DNA of 64,000 nt from Planctomycetia bacterium (lineage in GTDB: Bacteria; Planctomycetota; Planctomycetia; Pirellulales; UBA1268): NCBI GenBank assembly GCA_014192425.1, contig BJHK01000011.1, positions 1 to 64,000 of the forward strand, written 5' to 3'. The notes under the pieces are model-generated. The model saw nothing but the letters and a program-made list of their open reading frames with translations, was not told the DNA's origin and ran no database searches. This document shows positions 25,379 through 34,545 of this stretch, piece after piece. Each line of letters opens with the position of its first letter. Position 1 is the first letter of the stretch. The translations under genes and the position numbers were made by a program.

Positions 25379-28300
25379 ACACATCGCCCCGAGCAGGTCG
25401 AGAAGGGCGTCGTGGTCGCCCAAAACCTTCTCGTCGAGCGGCATCACGGCCGTCTTCTCGTCCACCGTTCGCAGCGGCCGACCGCGGGACGCGGCCCGCT
25501 CCGCCAGCCGCTCCATGCCCCGCCGGTCGTGGTGGCCGAAGAGAATCATCCCCGGATGCCGCTTGATCGAGTCGATGCCCAGAGCGGCCGCCGCGACCCG
25601 TAGCGCCGCGAAGGCCAGCAGCCGACGGACCGCCGCCGGGGGCGGGCCGAACCGGTCGGCGAGCTCCGCGGCCAGTTCCTCGACGTGCTGCGCGGTCGAG
25701 GCCCGCGACAGCCGCCGATAGACGTCGATCTTCGCCCGGAAGTCCGGCACGTAGTCCCGTGGCAGCCAGGCCTCACCCGCCAGGTCGACGTTCACCGGCG
25801 CCGGCTCCGCCGGCGGCAGGGCCTTGAGGCCGCGGACCGCCTGCTCGAGCAGCCGGCAGTAGAGCTCGTAGCCGACCGTGGCGATGTGACCGCTCTGCTG
25901 CGTGCCGAGCAGGTTGCCCGCCCCGCGGATCTCAAGGTCGCGCATCGCCAGCGAGAACCCCGCCCCCATGCTGGAAAACTCCTGAATCGCCCGGAGCCGC
26001 TTGGCGGCCGTGCTCGTCAGCCGGGCGGCCTCGTCCACCAGCAGATAGCACCAGGCCCGGTGATGCGACCGGCCGACGCGGCCGCGCAGCTGGTGCAGGT
26101 CGGCCAGGCCGTAGGTGTCGGCCTCGTCGATGAAGATCGTGTTCGCCCGGGGAATGTCGAGGCCGCTCTCGATGATCGTCGTGGCGAGAAGGATGTCGGT
26201 CGCGCCGCGGACGAAGGCCAGCATCGCCTCCTCCAGTTCCGCCTCCCCGAGCCGGCCGTGGACGATGCCGATCGTCGCCTCCGGCACGATCGCCGCCAGC
26301 CGCTGGGCCACCTTGTGGATGTCGTGGATCCGGTTGTGCACGAAGAACACCTGGCCTCCGCGGGCCAACTCGCGGTCGATCGCCCCGCGGATCAGGGCCG
26401 TGTCCCAGCGGGCGGCCCGGGTCTCGACCGGGATCCGCGTCGCCGGCGGCGTGGTCAGGTTGGAGATGTCGCGGATGCCGAGCATCGCCATGTGGAGCGT
26501 CCGCGGGATCGGCGTCGCGGTCATCGTCAGCACGTCCACGCTCGCCCGCAGGGCCTTGAGCCGCTCCTTGACGTCCACCCCGAACCGCTGCTCCTCGTCC
26601 ACGATCACCAGCCCGAGGTTGGCGAAGTGGATGTCGGCCTGGGCGAGGCGGTGCGTGCCGATGACGATGTCCACCGACTTGCGGGCCAGTCCCTCCAGCG
26701 TCTCGCGCTCCTCGGCCGTCGACGACAGCCGGGACAGGCAGCGGATCGTGAAGGGAAACTCCGCGAACCGGGCGGCGAACGTCCGCCGGTGCTGCTCGGC
26801 GAGCACCGTCGTCGGCACGAGCACCGCCACCTGCGCCCCCGCCTCCACCGCCTTGAAGGCGGCCCGCATGGCGAGCTCGGTCTTGCCGAAGCCGACGTCA
26901 CCGCACAGCAGTCGGTCCATTGGCCGCGGCCGCTGCAAGTCGCCCCGGATCGCCTCCATGGCCGTGAGCTGATCGGGCGTCTCCGCGAAGGGAAAGGCCT
27001 CCTCGAACTGACGCTGCCAGGGCGTGTCGGCGGGAAAGGCGACGCCCGGGCGGCTCTCCCGCGTGGCCTGGAGACGGATCATGTCGGCGGCCATGTCGGC
27101 CACCGCCCGCTCCACGGCGTGCTTCTGCTTCGCCCACAGCGTGCCGCCGATCTTGGCGAGCTTGGGGGCGAGCTTCCCGCCGCCGACGTATTTCTGCACC
27201 AGCTCGATGCACGAGGCGGGGACGTAGATCCGCGTATTTTCGGCGAACTCGATCTCCAGGAACTCCTCGGTGCGGCCATGCTTCTCCAGGAGCCGGAGGC
27301 CGCGGTAGCGGCCGATGCCGTGGGAGACGTGGACCACGTAGTCCCCCTCGTGCAGGTCGAGGAACGTGTCGATCGCCCGGGAGAGCCGCTGCCGCACCGG
27401 CCGGGCGATGCTGTCGTCGCGGTTGAAAAGCTCGGCGCTCGATACGATCACGATCTTTTCCGGCACGAGCCGGAAGCCCCCCGAGAGCCGGCCGCGGGCG
27501 AATGCCAGCCGCCCCGCGCGGGCCGGGGCCGACGTGGCGAGCAGTTCGCCGAGCCGCGCCTCTTCCGCCTCCGACGGGCAGACGATCCACACCTCCTGGT
27601 CGCGACCCACCGTCTCCAGCTCGTCCTTCACCCGGTCGAGGACCCCCGTGAACCGCTCCACGCTCTCGACCGACAGCGTGGCGGTGGCCTCCATGCTTGA
27701 CACCGCGATCGCGGACAGCGTCACCGACGGCAGCCGATAGAGACGGGCGAAGACGTCGTCGGGATCGAGGAGGACGGTTGCCCCGTCCGGCCGACGCATG
27801 CCGCCGAGCCGCTGCTGCATTCGCTTCGCCTCGGCGGCGAGCTCCCCGGGCTCGACGAGGGCGATCCGCGAGCCATCCGGCAGCAGTTCCGCCAGCTGCG
27901 TGCGGCGGCCGCCGCCGGTTTCGTGCCGCATCGCGAGCGCGGTCACGTCGATGGCCTCGATCGCGGCAACGCTCCGCTGCGAGACGAGGTCGAACGACCG
28001 CAGCCCCTCGATCTCGTCGCCGCACAGTTCCAGCCGCAGCGGCCGATCCCAGTCGGCCGCGAACAGGTCGACGATGCCACCGCGGCGGGCGAACTGCCCC
28101 GGCGCCTCGATGGCATCGACGGCCAGCCAGCCGCGCGTGCCGAGCCAGTCGGCGAGTTCCGCAGGGTCGAGCCGATCCCCCACGGCGAGTCGGCGGGTTC
28201 CGGCCTCGATCTCGCGCGGATCGGGGAGCGGCACGAGCAGCGCCTGGATGCTCGTCACCACCACCGCGGGTGCCGCGCCGCCCGCCAGCGCCAGCCGCTT

Positions 28301-28714
28301 GACGACCGCGAGGCGGGCGGCCACGGCGGGATCCTCGGTGTCGCCGGCGTCCTCCCCCGGATTCTCGGCGGCGGGCAGCAGGGCCGCGGCCGTGGTCGTG
28401 AACAGGGCGAGGTCGTCGAGGAACGCCTCCGCCTCGGCCGCATGGGGCAGGACGACAACCAGCGTCCCCGTGGGGTTGGCTCCGCTGCCCCGCGCCGCCC
28501 GGAGCAGTGCGGCCACGGCAAGCGCGGACGCCGATCCCCAGGTTCCGCCGATCGTCCCTCCGTGTCCCGCGCGGAGACTGGCGACGACGTCGGCGAACCC
28601 ACGATGGGAATCGATCGTTTCCGCCAGCCCGAGCAGTCGCCCGGGCCGGCCGGCTTCTTCGGAGGATGCCACTGGACCTCGCGTGAATCCGCGAGCCGAA
28701 CAGTATATCCGCAT
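25322..28714 (-). CDS. mfd: Transcription-repair coupling factor
   Basis: A DNA translocase that removes stalled RNA polymerase from lesions and recruits UvrA. An N-terminal UvrB-like region is followed by the RNAP-interacting CarD-like domain (LHEGDYVVHVSHGIGRYRGL). Next is a RecG-like helicase core with Walker A GDVGFGKTELA, DEEQ box VDEEQRFGV, motif III TMTATPIPRTL and motif VI QLRGRVGRSHHRAWCYLL. The TRCF C-terminal domain ends the protein. The start is uncertain: the only early ATG is at 28714, while a GTG at 28672 has a better GAGG site and a GTG at 28816 would overlap the upstream gene. The last 17 residues (after GAMCC) are encoded by copy 6 of the 98-bp repeat, so the native C-terminus has been replaced or extended. 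Confidence 0.95.
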   Translation of the reverse strand: MRIYCSARGFTRGPVASSEEAGRPGRLLGLAETIDSHRGFADVVASLRAGHGGTIGGTWGSASALAVAALLRAARGSGANPTGTLVVVLPHAAEAEAFLDDLALFTTTAAALLPAAENPGEDAGDTEDPAVAARLAVVKRLALAGGAAPAVVVTSIQALLVPLPDPREIEAGTRRLAVGDRLDPAELADWLGTRGWLAVDAIEAPGQFARRGGIVDLFAADWDRPLRLELCGDEIEGLRSFDLVSQRSVAAIEAIDVTALAMRHETGGGRRTQLAELLPDGSRIALVEPGELAAEAKRMQQRLGGMRRPDGATVLLDPDDVFARLYRLPSVTLSAIAVSSMEATATLSVESVERFTGVLDRVKDELETVGRDQEVWIVCPSEAEEARLGELLATSAPARAGRLAFARGRLSGGFRLVPEKIVIVSSAELFNRDDSIARPVRQRLSRAIDTFLDLHEGDYVVHVSHGIGRYRGLRLLEKHGRTEEFLEIEFAENTRIYVPASCIELVQKYVGGGKLAPKLAKIGGTLWAKQKHAVERAVADMAADMIRLQATRESRPGVAFPADTPWQRQFEEAFPFAETPDQLTAMEAIRGDLQRPRPMDRLLCGDVGFGKTELAMRAAFKAVEAGAQVAVLVPTTVLAEQHRRTFAARFAEFPFTIRCLSRLSSTAEERETLEGLARKSVDIVIGTHRLAQADIHFANLGLVIVDEEQRFGVDVKERLKALRASVDVLTMTATPIPRTLHMAMLGIRDISNLTTPPATRIPVETRAARWDTALIRGAIDRELARGGQVFFVHNRIHDIHKVAQRLAAIVPEATIGIVHGRLGEAELEEAMLAFVRGATDILLATTIIESGLDIPRANTIFIDEADTYGLADLHQLRGRVGRSHHRAWCYLLVDEAARLTSTAAKRLRAIQEFSSMGAGFSLAMRDLEIRGAGNLLGTQQSGHIATVGYELYCRLLEQAVRGLKALPPAEPAPVNVDLAGEAWLPRDYVPDFRAKIDVYRRLSRASTAQHVEELAAELADRFGPPPAAVRRLLAFAALRVAAAALGIDSIKRHPGMILFGHHDRRGMERLAERAASRGRPLRTVDEKTAVMPLDEKVLGDHDALLDLLGAMCCRAGAAVPASAPAYGRRA

Positions 28715-28764
28715 CTCCGCATCAGCCGCGGCAGGGCTGCAGGTCACGCCGGCCGGCGGGCCTG

Positions 28765-31119
28765 CTACTTGCTCTCCTGCAGCGCCCGGGGCACGGGCGC
28801 CGGCTTGAGACGCCACTGGGCGTAGGGAATGCCGCTGACAACGGCGGTCGCCGCCGGTCCGATGTCGAGGGCCGTGCAGTGGGTCAGGTCCACGGTCACA
28901 TCCCCGAGCACGCCACTTCGTCCGCCGAGCGTATTGCCGCTGACACGGTCCGCGAGACAGGTCAAACGCCGCAGTCCCTCCGGGCCGCGCATCGTCGCCC
29001 GCACGATGACATCCGCGGGCTTGCGGTCGGCCGCGATGGCGGCGACCGCCGCGGCGTCGGCAGCGTCCCCCGCGACGGCCAGCCAGATGAGCCGCGTCAC
29101 GTCTGCCCGCCGCAGTTCCTTGATCGATCCCGCGACCTCGAACCGCACCGTCGTGTGGTCGAGAGCCAGCACCTTGCCGCGCATGTAGTCACCCCCCGGC
29201 AGTCGCAGGAGGTGCGTAGGCGGGTCGGCCTGCTGGGCGCGGGGCAGCATCAGGAGCCGGTCGGCCTTGGTCTTCGAGAGCTGCTGGCCGGCCGCGGCGA
29301 CCAGTTCGATCGCCCGCATCGCCGCATGGGGCACCACCAGTTCGCGGGCCGCGTCCTTCTTGATGCGGACCCCCGTGTCGTCGATGGAGAGAACCGTGCA
29401 CAGGACGGCGTCACCGGTCTTGAGGAACAGCAGGGACTGGCCGCCGGGAAACGGCGTGGGCGGCGGTGGCACCGGGACGGGAGTGCCGGGCCCGACGTGA
29501 ACCTGCGGATGCCGCACCATGCCAGGAACAGGCCCCGTTCCCGCGGCCGAGGCAGCCGCCGGCGCGGCAGCATCGGCGTCCGCGACATAGACGACCCGCA
29601 ACGGCGCCGGCGAACCGGCCAGCGGGTTCGCGGCCCGGGCAGCGCGGGCCTGCCAAGCGAGGCCCGCGCCGGCTGCGGCGTTGGCCAGACATCCCGGCAT
29701 GCTGATTCCCGGACCCTCGAGGAGGCCGGGGCGACCGGAAAGGTCGGTGACGGTTATGGGAGCGAGGTTCTCGAGCACGGCGATCCGGCCGAGGTCGCAC
29801 CGCATCGGCTCGGCAACGCCCACGAATTCGATGCGGATCGCCGGCGGGGCGATGTCGAGGATCCGGCCGGCGAGCAACGCGCCATCGTGGAATCCGACCA
29901 GCACGCCCGCCGCCGGGCGTGTCGGCGGTTCGTCCGGCCGAAACGCGATCGTCGTCACGTCCTGCACGGGAACCCGGCGTTGCTCGCCCGCATCGCTGAC
30001 GGTGAAGGACCCGCCGGCCTTGTCGAACGACTCGAGCACGGCCTCGGGGCTCCCCAGCCCGCCGGTCTCGACGAGCCGCGGCTCCGTCTCCGTCCAGGGC
30101 TGGACCCGCAGCCGGTCGATCCGCAGGCTGCCGCGACGCAGGCGGATCGCGAAGCCCGTGTGCAGCGTCGGCTTCGCCGGCGCCAGCGTCTGGTCCGCCA
30201 CGGGCTTGGCGCCGTCGGCGGCCTGCGGCAGCGTCAGCGCCAGCCGTCCGGTCTGCTGATCGACGAAGGCCCGCAGCCAGAGGCGGCCGGGGCCGGCGGG
30301 GATCGTCGTGCCGATGGTCATTCGCGCCATACGTTCCCCTTCGCGAATCACGAGCAGCTCGCCCTCCGCCGCGAGTTCGATCCGGTACGACTCCTCGCCC
30401 GTTTTCTTCCCCGCCTCACCGTTCTTCTCCAGGGCCGCCATGCGCAGCGGCCCGATGGCCGACTCGATATCGAATTCGGGCCGCTCGTCCCAGGCGACCG
30501 CGATGTCGAAGCAGGCCCGCGCCGGGGCGGCGATGGCGCGGCACAGTCCGCCCAGAGCATTGCTTCCCACCAGCCGCCCCCCCTCCTCGCGCCACGCCCT
30601 CCGATCTCCCTTCCAAGCGCCGATCGTGCCGGGCACGACGACCTGGATCGGGGAGCCCGCACGCGTCAGCCGCACGATCGCATCGCGTCGCAGCCGCAGC
30701 GGCGCCGCGCCGATGCTGGGGACCATGAGCGTCACGTGCTCGGCATCGACGGCCTCCAGCCCGCCGATCAACACGCCCCCCGTCGCCAGGTCCACCTGCC
30801 ACGCGTCCGGCGGCACGGCGGCGGCCGCCGCCGGCGCCAGCCGGACCCGCGAGATGCTGCTCCAGGCGAACTCGAGCGGCGCCACGAACGCCGGCGATTT
30901 CCAGGCCAGGGTCGGGGGTGTCCCGTTCGCCGTCTCCGGCGACGCGCCGAACTGGCCGGTGGTAAAACCCTCCCCCGGCAGTTCGAGGACGGCGTGGGCC
31001 TGGGTCGGCTCCGGTGCCGCAGCGGCCAGCGGCCCGCCGCTCCAGCCGACGAGTGCGGTCACGATGCCCATCAGCGGCCCGACTCTCCGTCGGCGCTGGT
31101 CCACGTCAGGTCCTGTCAT
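28765..31119 (-). CDS. Large exported protein of unknown function, last gene of a three-gene operon
   Basis: A 784-aa exported protein. ATG at complement 31117-31119 overlaps the previous stop as ATGA, so translation is coupled. A signal-like helix sits at about 15-37 (PLMGIVTALVGWSGGPLAAAA). The rest is mainly beta-rich with no family I recognise. A concanavalin-like stretch may lie around 150-330 (GRLVGSNALGG... RIELAAEGELLVI... GRLWLRAFVDQQTGRLALTLPQ). Several short RNA-Sm-like segments (GDAVLCTVLSIDDTGVRIKKD, GGDYMRGKVLALDHTTVRFEV, VGFHDGALLAGRILDIAPPAIRIEF) look like internal repeats of a beta module. Its stop is about 50 nt before the mfd start. No enzyme motif seen. Confidence 0.7.
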   Translation of the reverse strand: MTGPDVDQRRRRVGPLMGIVTALVGWSGGPLAAAAPEPTQAHAVLELPGEGFTTGQFGASPETANGTPPTLAWKSPAFVAPLEFAWSSISRVRLAPAAAAAVPPDAWQVDLATGGVLIGGLEAVDAEHVTLMVPSIGAAPLRLRRDAIVRLTRAGSPIQVVVPGTIGAWKGDRRAWREEGGRLVGSNALGGLCRAIAAPARACFDIAVAWDERPEFDIESAIGPLRMAALEKNGEAGKKTGEESYRIELAAEGELLVIREGERMARMTIGTTIPAGPGRLWLRAFVDQQTGRLALTLPQAADGAKPVADQTLAPAKPTLHTGFAIRLRRGSLRIDRLRVQPWTETEPRLVETGGLGSPEAVLESFDKAGGSFTVSDAGEQRRVPVQDVTTIAFRPDEPPTRPAAGVLVGFHDGALLAGRILDIAPPAIRIEFVGVAEPMRCDLGRIAVLENLAPITVTDLSGRPGLLEGPGISMPGCLANAAAGAGLAWQARAARAANPLAGSPAPLRVVYVADADAAAPAAASAAGTGPVPGMVRHPQVHVGPGTPVPVPPPPTPFPGGQSLLFLKTGDAVLCTVLSIDDTGVRIKKDAARELVVPHAAMRAIELVAAAGQQLSKTKADRLLMLPRAQQADPPTHLLRLPGGDYMRGKVLALDHTTVRFEVAGSIKELRRADVTRLIWLAVAGDAADAAAVAAIAADRKPADVIVRATMRGPEGLRRLTCLADRVSGNTLGGRSGVLGDVTVDLTHCTALDIGPAATAVVSGIPYAQWRLKPAPVPRALQESK

Positions 31120-32198
31120 CGGCCTGCCGTCTCCAGGATGCCGGTCTGCTCGAGGTGCGGCCGCATCTGCTTGGCCTGGAGCATCATCCGCTGCAGGACC
31201 TTCCACTGCCGCTCGTTGACGACCGCGCGGATTCGCTGCTCGCCCACGTCGGCAAGCGCCAGGGGCACGAGCCACTGGGCCTGCTGGCTGAACGCGTTGC
31301 CATGCATGTTCGGATTGAATCCGCCGCCGACGCGGAGCGGCGGACGTTTCTGGAGCAGGAGTTTTTCCAGGTCGTCGTGCTGCCGTTGATCGAGGGCGAG
31401 CAGATGGTCCCAGCGGCCGAGGGCGAGGGCCACGAACGCCTGCCAGCGCTGGGCACGGCTGGCGTCGAGTTCCGTCTCCAACCGGGTGTACTGCTCGCCG
31501 GCGAGCACCGTGGCCTGCACCTTGCCGAACAGCCCGTCCCTGCCGCGGACAAAGTCCAGGAGCAGCTGCTGGCAGGTCTGCAGGTCCTGGTGGAACTGCT
31601 GCCACTTCTGCTGTCCCTGCTGCTCCTGCAGATTGAGCCGCACGCCGGCGTACTTCCGTCTCACCCGGTTGATCTGCTCGGCGACCCGCTGCACGTCCCG
31701 CTCCAGCGCCAGGCGCAGCAGCCGCGTCTGGTCCGCGGAAGGCTTGCAGAGAGACTCGATCTGCGTCATCGCGGGCTCGGCGCTGGAACGCATGCCTGTG
31801 ACCACGGGTGATTCCTGCGCGGCCTTCGTCGTCCCGCTGGGCTGCGGCTGACCGTCGATCGCCGCGCCGACAGGGCCACGAAACTTGCCCCCGCGACGGC
31901 CTTTGTGGACGTCGACGACTCTCTGGCCGTGGAACACGACTCCGTTGCCCAACTGGCTCAGCACGTTGGTGTCGAACTGCGACTCCAGGTCGACGATCTG
32001 CCCGTTGTTGATCTGGGCGGCGTTGGGACCGGCTTCCAGCAGCGCCAACTCGGCGTCATCGACGATCCTGTCATCCTCGCCCCGGCCGGCCTGACCGAGG
32101 CACGCGGCGATAGCCAGGGCCGCGACGGCGACGCGCCGCTGGCAACCGTGCCGCCGGACCGAGCGTGGAAGAGGGAGCGGGTTCACGGCGACCACCAT
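31116..32198 (-). CDS. Exported helical protein of unknown function, middle gene of the operon
   Basis: A 360-aa protein. ATG at complement 32196-32198 is chosen because a signal peptide follows (Arg-rich start, AVAALAIAACLGQAGRGE). After a linker, residues about 150-360 are long helices rich in Gln/Arg/Leu with motifs such as LLALDQRQHDDLEKLLLQ and VVNERQWKVLQRMMLQAK. The spaced 'xxRQxxxL' pattern recurs in the upstream protein (LDDRQQAVWKTWCEQ), so these two may be distant paralogues and recall LTxxQ-type periplasmic proteins. The 5' end overlaps the upstream gene by 16 nt and the stop overlaps the next gene (ATGA). Function unknown. Confidence 0.7.
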   Translation of the reverse strand: MVVAVNPLPLPRSVRRHGCQRRVAVAALAIAACLGQAGRGEDDRIVDDAELALLEAGPNAAQINNGQIVDLESQFDTNVLSQLGNGVVFHGQRVVDVHKGRRGGKFRGPVGAAIDGQPQPSGTTKAAQESPVVTGMRSSAEPAMTQIESLCKPSADQTRLLRLALERDVQRVAEQINRVRRKYAGVRLNLQEQQGQQKWQQFHQDLQTCQQLLLDFVRGRDGLFGKVQATVLAGEQYTRLETELDASRAQRWQAFVALALGRWDHLLALDQRQHDDLEKLLLQKRPPLRVGGGFNPNMHGNAFSQQAQWLVPLALADVGEQRIRAVVNERQWKVLQRMMLQAKQMRPHLEQTGILETAGR

Positions 32199-33016
32199 GG
32201 ATCTGCCTGCAAGGCGTTGTCGTGCGAGAACTGGACGTTGTTCATGGCGTGGACTTGCAGGTTGTGCTTCTTGGAGCCCGCCTGCTCGCACCACGTCTTC
32301 CAGACGGCCTGCTGCCGGTCATCGAGGTGCGGGGCGATGCACTCCGCCGCGTAGTCCGGGGCCGGCCATTGGTTGTTGAGGAAGGGTTGGTCGCTCGCGG
32401 CGACGTTCCAGGCCGGCTGCCAGCGTTGCTCCAGGTCCGCGGCGATCGCCTTGCGTTGGGAATCAACGAGCATGAGCCGGTCGTCGAGATACATGACGAT
32501 CATCAACTCCGCCGCCCGGGTGAGCCGGGCGCGGCGGTCGACATGCTCCTTGTCGTACGCCGCGACCGCCTCGGCCGACGCCACCGGCTTGAGCGCGGCG
32601 GCAACGGCCGTCTGGATCGAGGCGGGGATGTCGAGGGGCTGGTGCGGCCGGGCACCGAATTGCTGCTCGGCGAACTGCCTGGCAGCGGCCTGCAGCGCCT
32701 TGGTGCCCGCGGCCGCCACCGCGCGACGGGCCTCCGCTGGCAGGTCGCCGCAGGTGCGCCGGGCCCGGTCGAGTTCGGCCCACAGGCAGGGGCGAAACTG
32801 CGTCTCGAAGTGCCCCGTCATCTGGTCGATCTGCGGCCGCTGAGCCTGGAGGACCTGCTGCCGCTGTTGTTCAAGCTGCCGAGCCTGCGCCGCCTCGGCC
32901 TTTTTCTTCAGCGCCTCGACGACTTCCGGCGCCGGCTCACGGCCGGCTGCCAGGGACAGGGGAAGCAGGGCGACGAGGGCTACTGCCCAGCGACCATGTG
33001 CGGGTAGGGACGTCAT
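32183..33016 (-). CDS. Exported helical protein of unknown function, first gene of the operon
   Basis: A 277-aa protein. ATG at complement 33014-33016 has a GAGG site 7 nt upstream and opens a signal peptide (MTSLPAHGRWAVALVALLPL, cleavage near SLAAG). The mature part is helical and Gln/Ala/Arg-rich: a coiled coil (EVVEALKKKAEAAQARQLEQ...), then AAELMIVMYLDDRLMLVDSQ and a C-terminal LDDRQQAVWKTWCEQAG. It has four Cys in the precursor. No catalytic motif. It is the promoter-proximal gene of the 33016-28765 operon and is divergent from the FG-GAP gene; the 199-nt gap between them holds the promoters but I could not place them. Confidence 0.7.
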   Translation of the reverse strand: MTSLPAHGRWAVALVALLPLSLAAGREPAPEVVEALKKKAEAAQARQLEQQRQQVLQAQRPQIDQMTGHFETQFRPCLWAELDRARRTCGDLPAEARRAVAAAGTKALQAAARQFAEQQFGARPHQPLDIPASIQTAVAAALKPVASAEAVAAYDKEHVDRRARLTRAAELMIVMYLDDRLMLVDSQRKAIAADLEQRWQPAWNVAASDQPFLNNQWPAPDYAAECIAPHLDDRQQAVWKTWCEQAGSKKHNLQVHAMNNVQFSHDNALQADPWWSP

Positions 33017-33215
33017 GTGACACCTCGAGAAGTCACCGATTATGCCACAACCGGGGCGACCGGGAACGCTGGGCCCCGGGGAAACGGCCGCGCGGCGGGC
33101 CTTCACCTCGTGCGGTCCGCTTCCTTATAATCTTCGCATTCGCGGCGAACACGTCGCCGGATTCACAGGGGCTCGGGATTTCCCGCTTGCTCAACCTCGA
33201 AAGGTGCATTTGCCC

Positions 33216-34439
33216 GTGAAATTCCCCCTCTGTCGGGCCATGCTTCTTTTCTCCGGCGGGCTGGCCTCGCTCGCGGCCCAGGGCGACCAGCCTCCCACGT
33301 TCAAGAAGATCGTCCTCACCGAGAAATTCCATGCCGAGGGGGCGGCGCTCGGCGACATCGACAAGGACGGCAAGGGGGACGCGGTCTATGGACCGTTCTG
33401 GTATGCCGGACCAGACTTCACGAAGCCGCACCCGATCTATCCCGCGCAGGATCACGACCCCAACGGCTACTCGCAGAACTTCGTCACGGCCGTCTCGGAC
33501 ATCGACGGCGACGGCTGGCTGGACGCCTGGGTGATGGGCTTCCCCGGCGCGGCCGGACACTGGTTCCGCAATCCCGGCAAGGTGGGGCTCGCCGCCGGCA
33601 CACCGTGGGAAAAGCACCTCATCCACCCGATCATCGACAACGAGTCGCCGACGCCGCTCGACATTACCGGCGACGGCCGGCCGGAACTCGTCTTTCACAC
33701 CGGTGGAATCCTGGGCCATGCATCGCCGGGCGACAAGCCGACCGACCGCTGGACCTTTCGCCCCTGCTCCGAGGGCAACGTCGGCGAGAAATACACTCAC
33801 GGCCTCGGCGTCGGGGATGTCAACGGCGACGGCCGCAAGGATTTTCTCATGGCCGCCGGCTGGTGGGAGCAGCCGGCCGACCCCACCGCCCTGTGGAAAA
33901 AGCACCCGTTCAAGTTCGGTGGCGGCGGTGCGCAGATGCACGCCTACGACGTCGACGGTGACGGCGACAACGACGTGATCACGAGCCTGGCGGGCCACGG
34001 TTACGGCCTCTCCTGGTTCGAGCACGTGAAGAAGGACGGGGCGATCGAGTTCGTCGAGCACCCCATCCTGCCCGCGGACGCGAAGGCCAGCCTCGACGGC
34101 GTGCAGTTCTCGCAGCTTCACGCGGTCGAATTGGCCGACATCGACGGCGACGGCCTCAAGGACATCGTCACCGGGAAGCGGCACTGGGCGCACGGGCCCA
34201 AGGGGGATCCCGACCCGGGGGGCACCCCGTTCCTGTACTGGTTCGAACTCGTGCGAAAATCCGACGAAAACCTGCAGCCAGCCGCCCGCGTCTCCTACGT
34301 CCCCCACCGGATCGACGATGCCTCGGGCGTCGGCACGCAGTTCGCCGTCGGCGACATCGACGGCGACGGCCGGGCCGACGTCGTGATCGGCAGCAAGCGT
34401 GGGGGATTCGTCTTCCTGCAGCAGCCGCCGGGCCGCTGA
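33216..34439 (+). CDS. Exported FG-GAP/VCBS-repeat protein
   Basis: A 407-aa exported beta-propeller-type protein. At least five Ca2+-binding loops of the FG-GAP/VCBS kind are visible: [40 protein letters not shown] and [10 protein letters not shown]. Further degenerate copies ([20 protein letters not shown]) complete about seven blades. A short signal peptide starts at the GTG at 33216 ([22 protein letters not shown]). ATG at 33240 and GTG at 33204 are alternatives, and the nearest purine-rich site is AAAGG at 33200-33204. Such proteins are abundant in planctomycetes, where they accompany extracellular sugar metabolism or adhesion; the ligand here is unknown. It is followed 106 nt later by acetolactate synthase. 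Confidence 0.85.
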   Translation: MKFPLCRAMLLFSGGLASLAAQGDQPPTFKKIVLTEKFHAEGAALGDIDKDGKGDAVYGPFWYAGPDFTKPHPIYPAQDHDPNGYSQNFVTAVSDIDGDGWLDAWVMGFPGAAGHWFRNPGKVGLAAGTPWEKHLIHPIIDNESPTPLDITGDGRPELVFHTGGILGHASPGDKPTDRWTFRPCSEGNVGEKYTHGLGVGDVNGDGRKDFLMAAGWWEQPADPTALWKKHPFKFGGGGAQMHAYDVDGDGDNDVITSLAGHGYGLSWFEHVKKDGAIEFVEHPILPADAKASLDGVQFSQLHAVELADIDGDGLKDIVTGKRHWAHGPKGDPDPGGTPFLYWFELVRKSDENLQPAARVSYVPHRIDDASGVGTQFAVGDIDGDGRADVVIGSKRGGFVFLQQPPGR

Positions 34440-34545
34440 ACGGCGGGGCCGCGGGCGGTGTTCCCGGCCGATTCCATCGTGTATGGTTGAGGGGTCCGCT
34501 CCGCTTAACCCGGGCGGATCCGCCCCCCCCAGAAAGGACCCCCCC

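Noticed and set aside
24832-25603. Arginine-rich proteins read through the repeat units
   Set aside because: The same 70-residue frame recurs with the 98-bp period because the DNA repeats; no ribosome site and no similarity to a real family.
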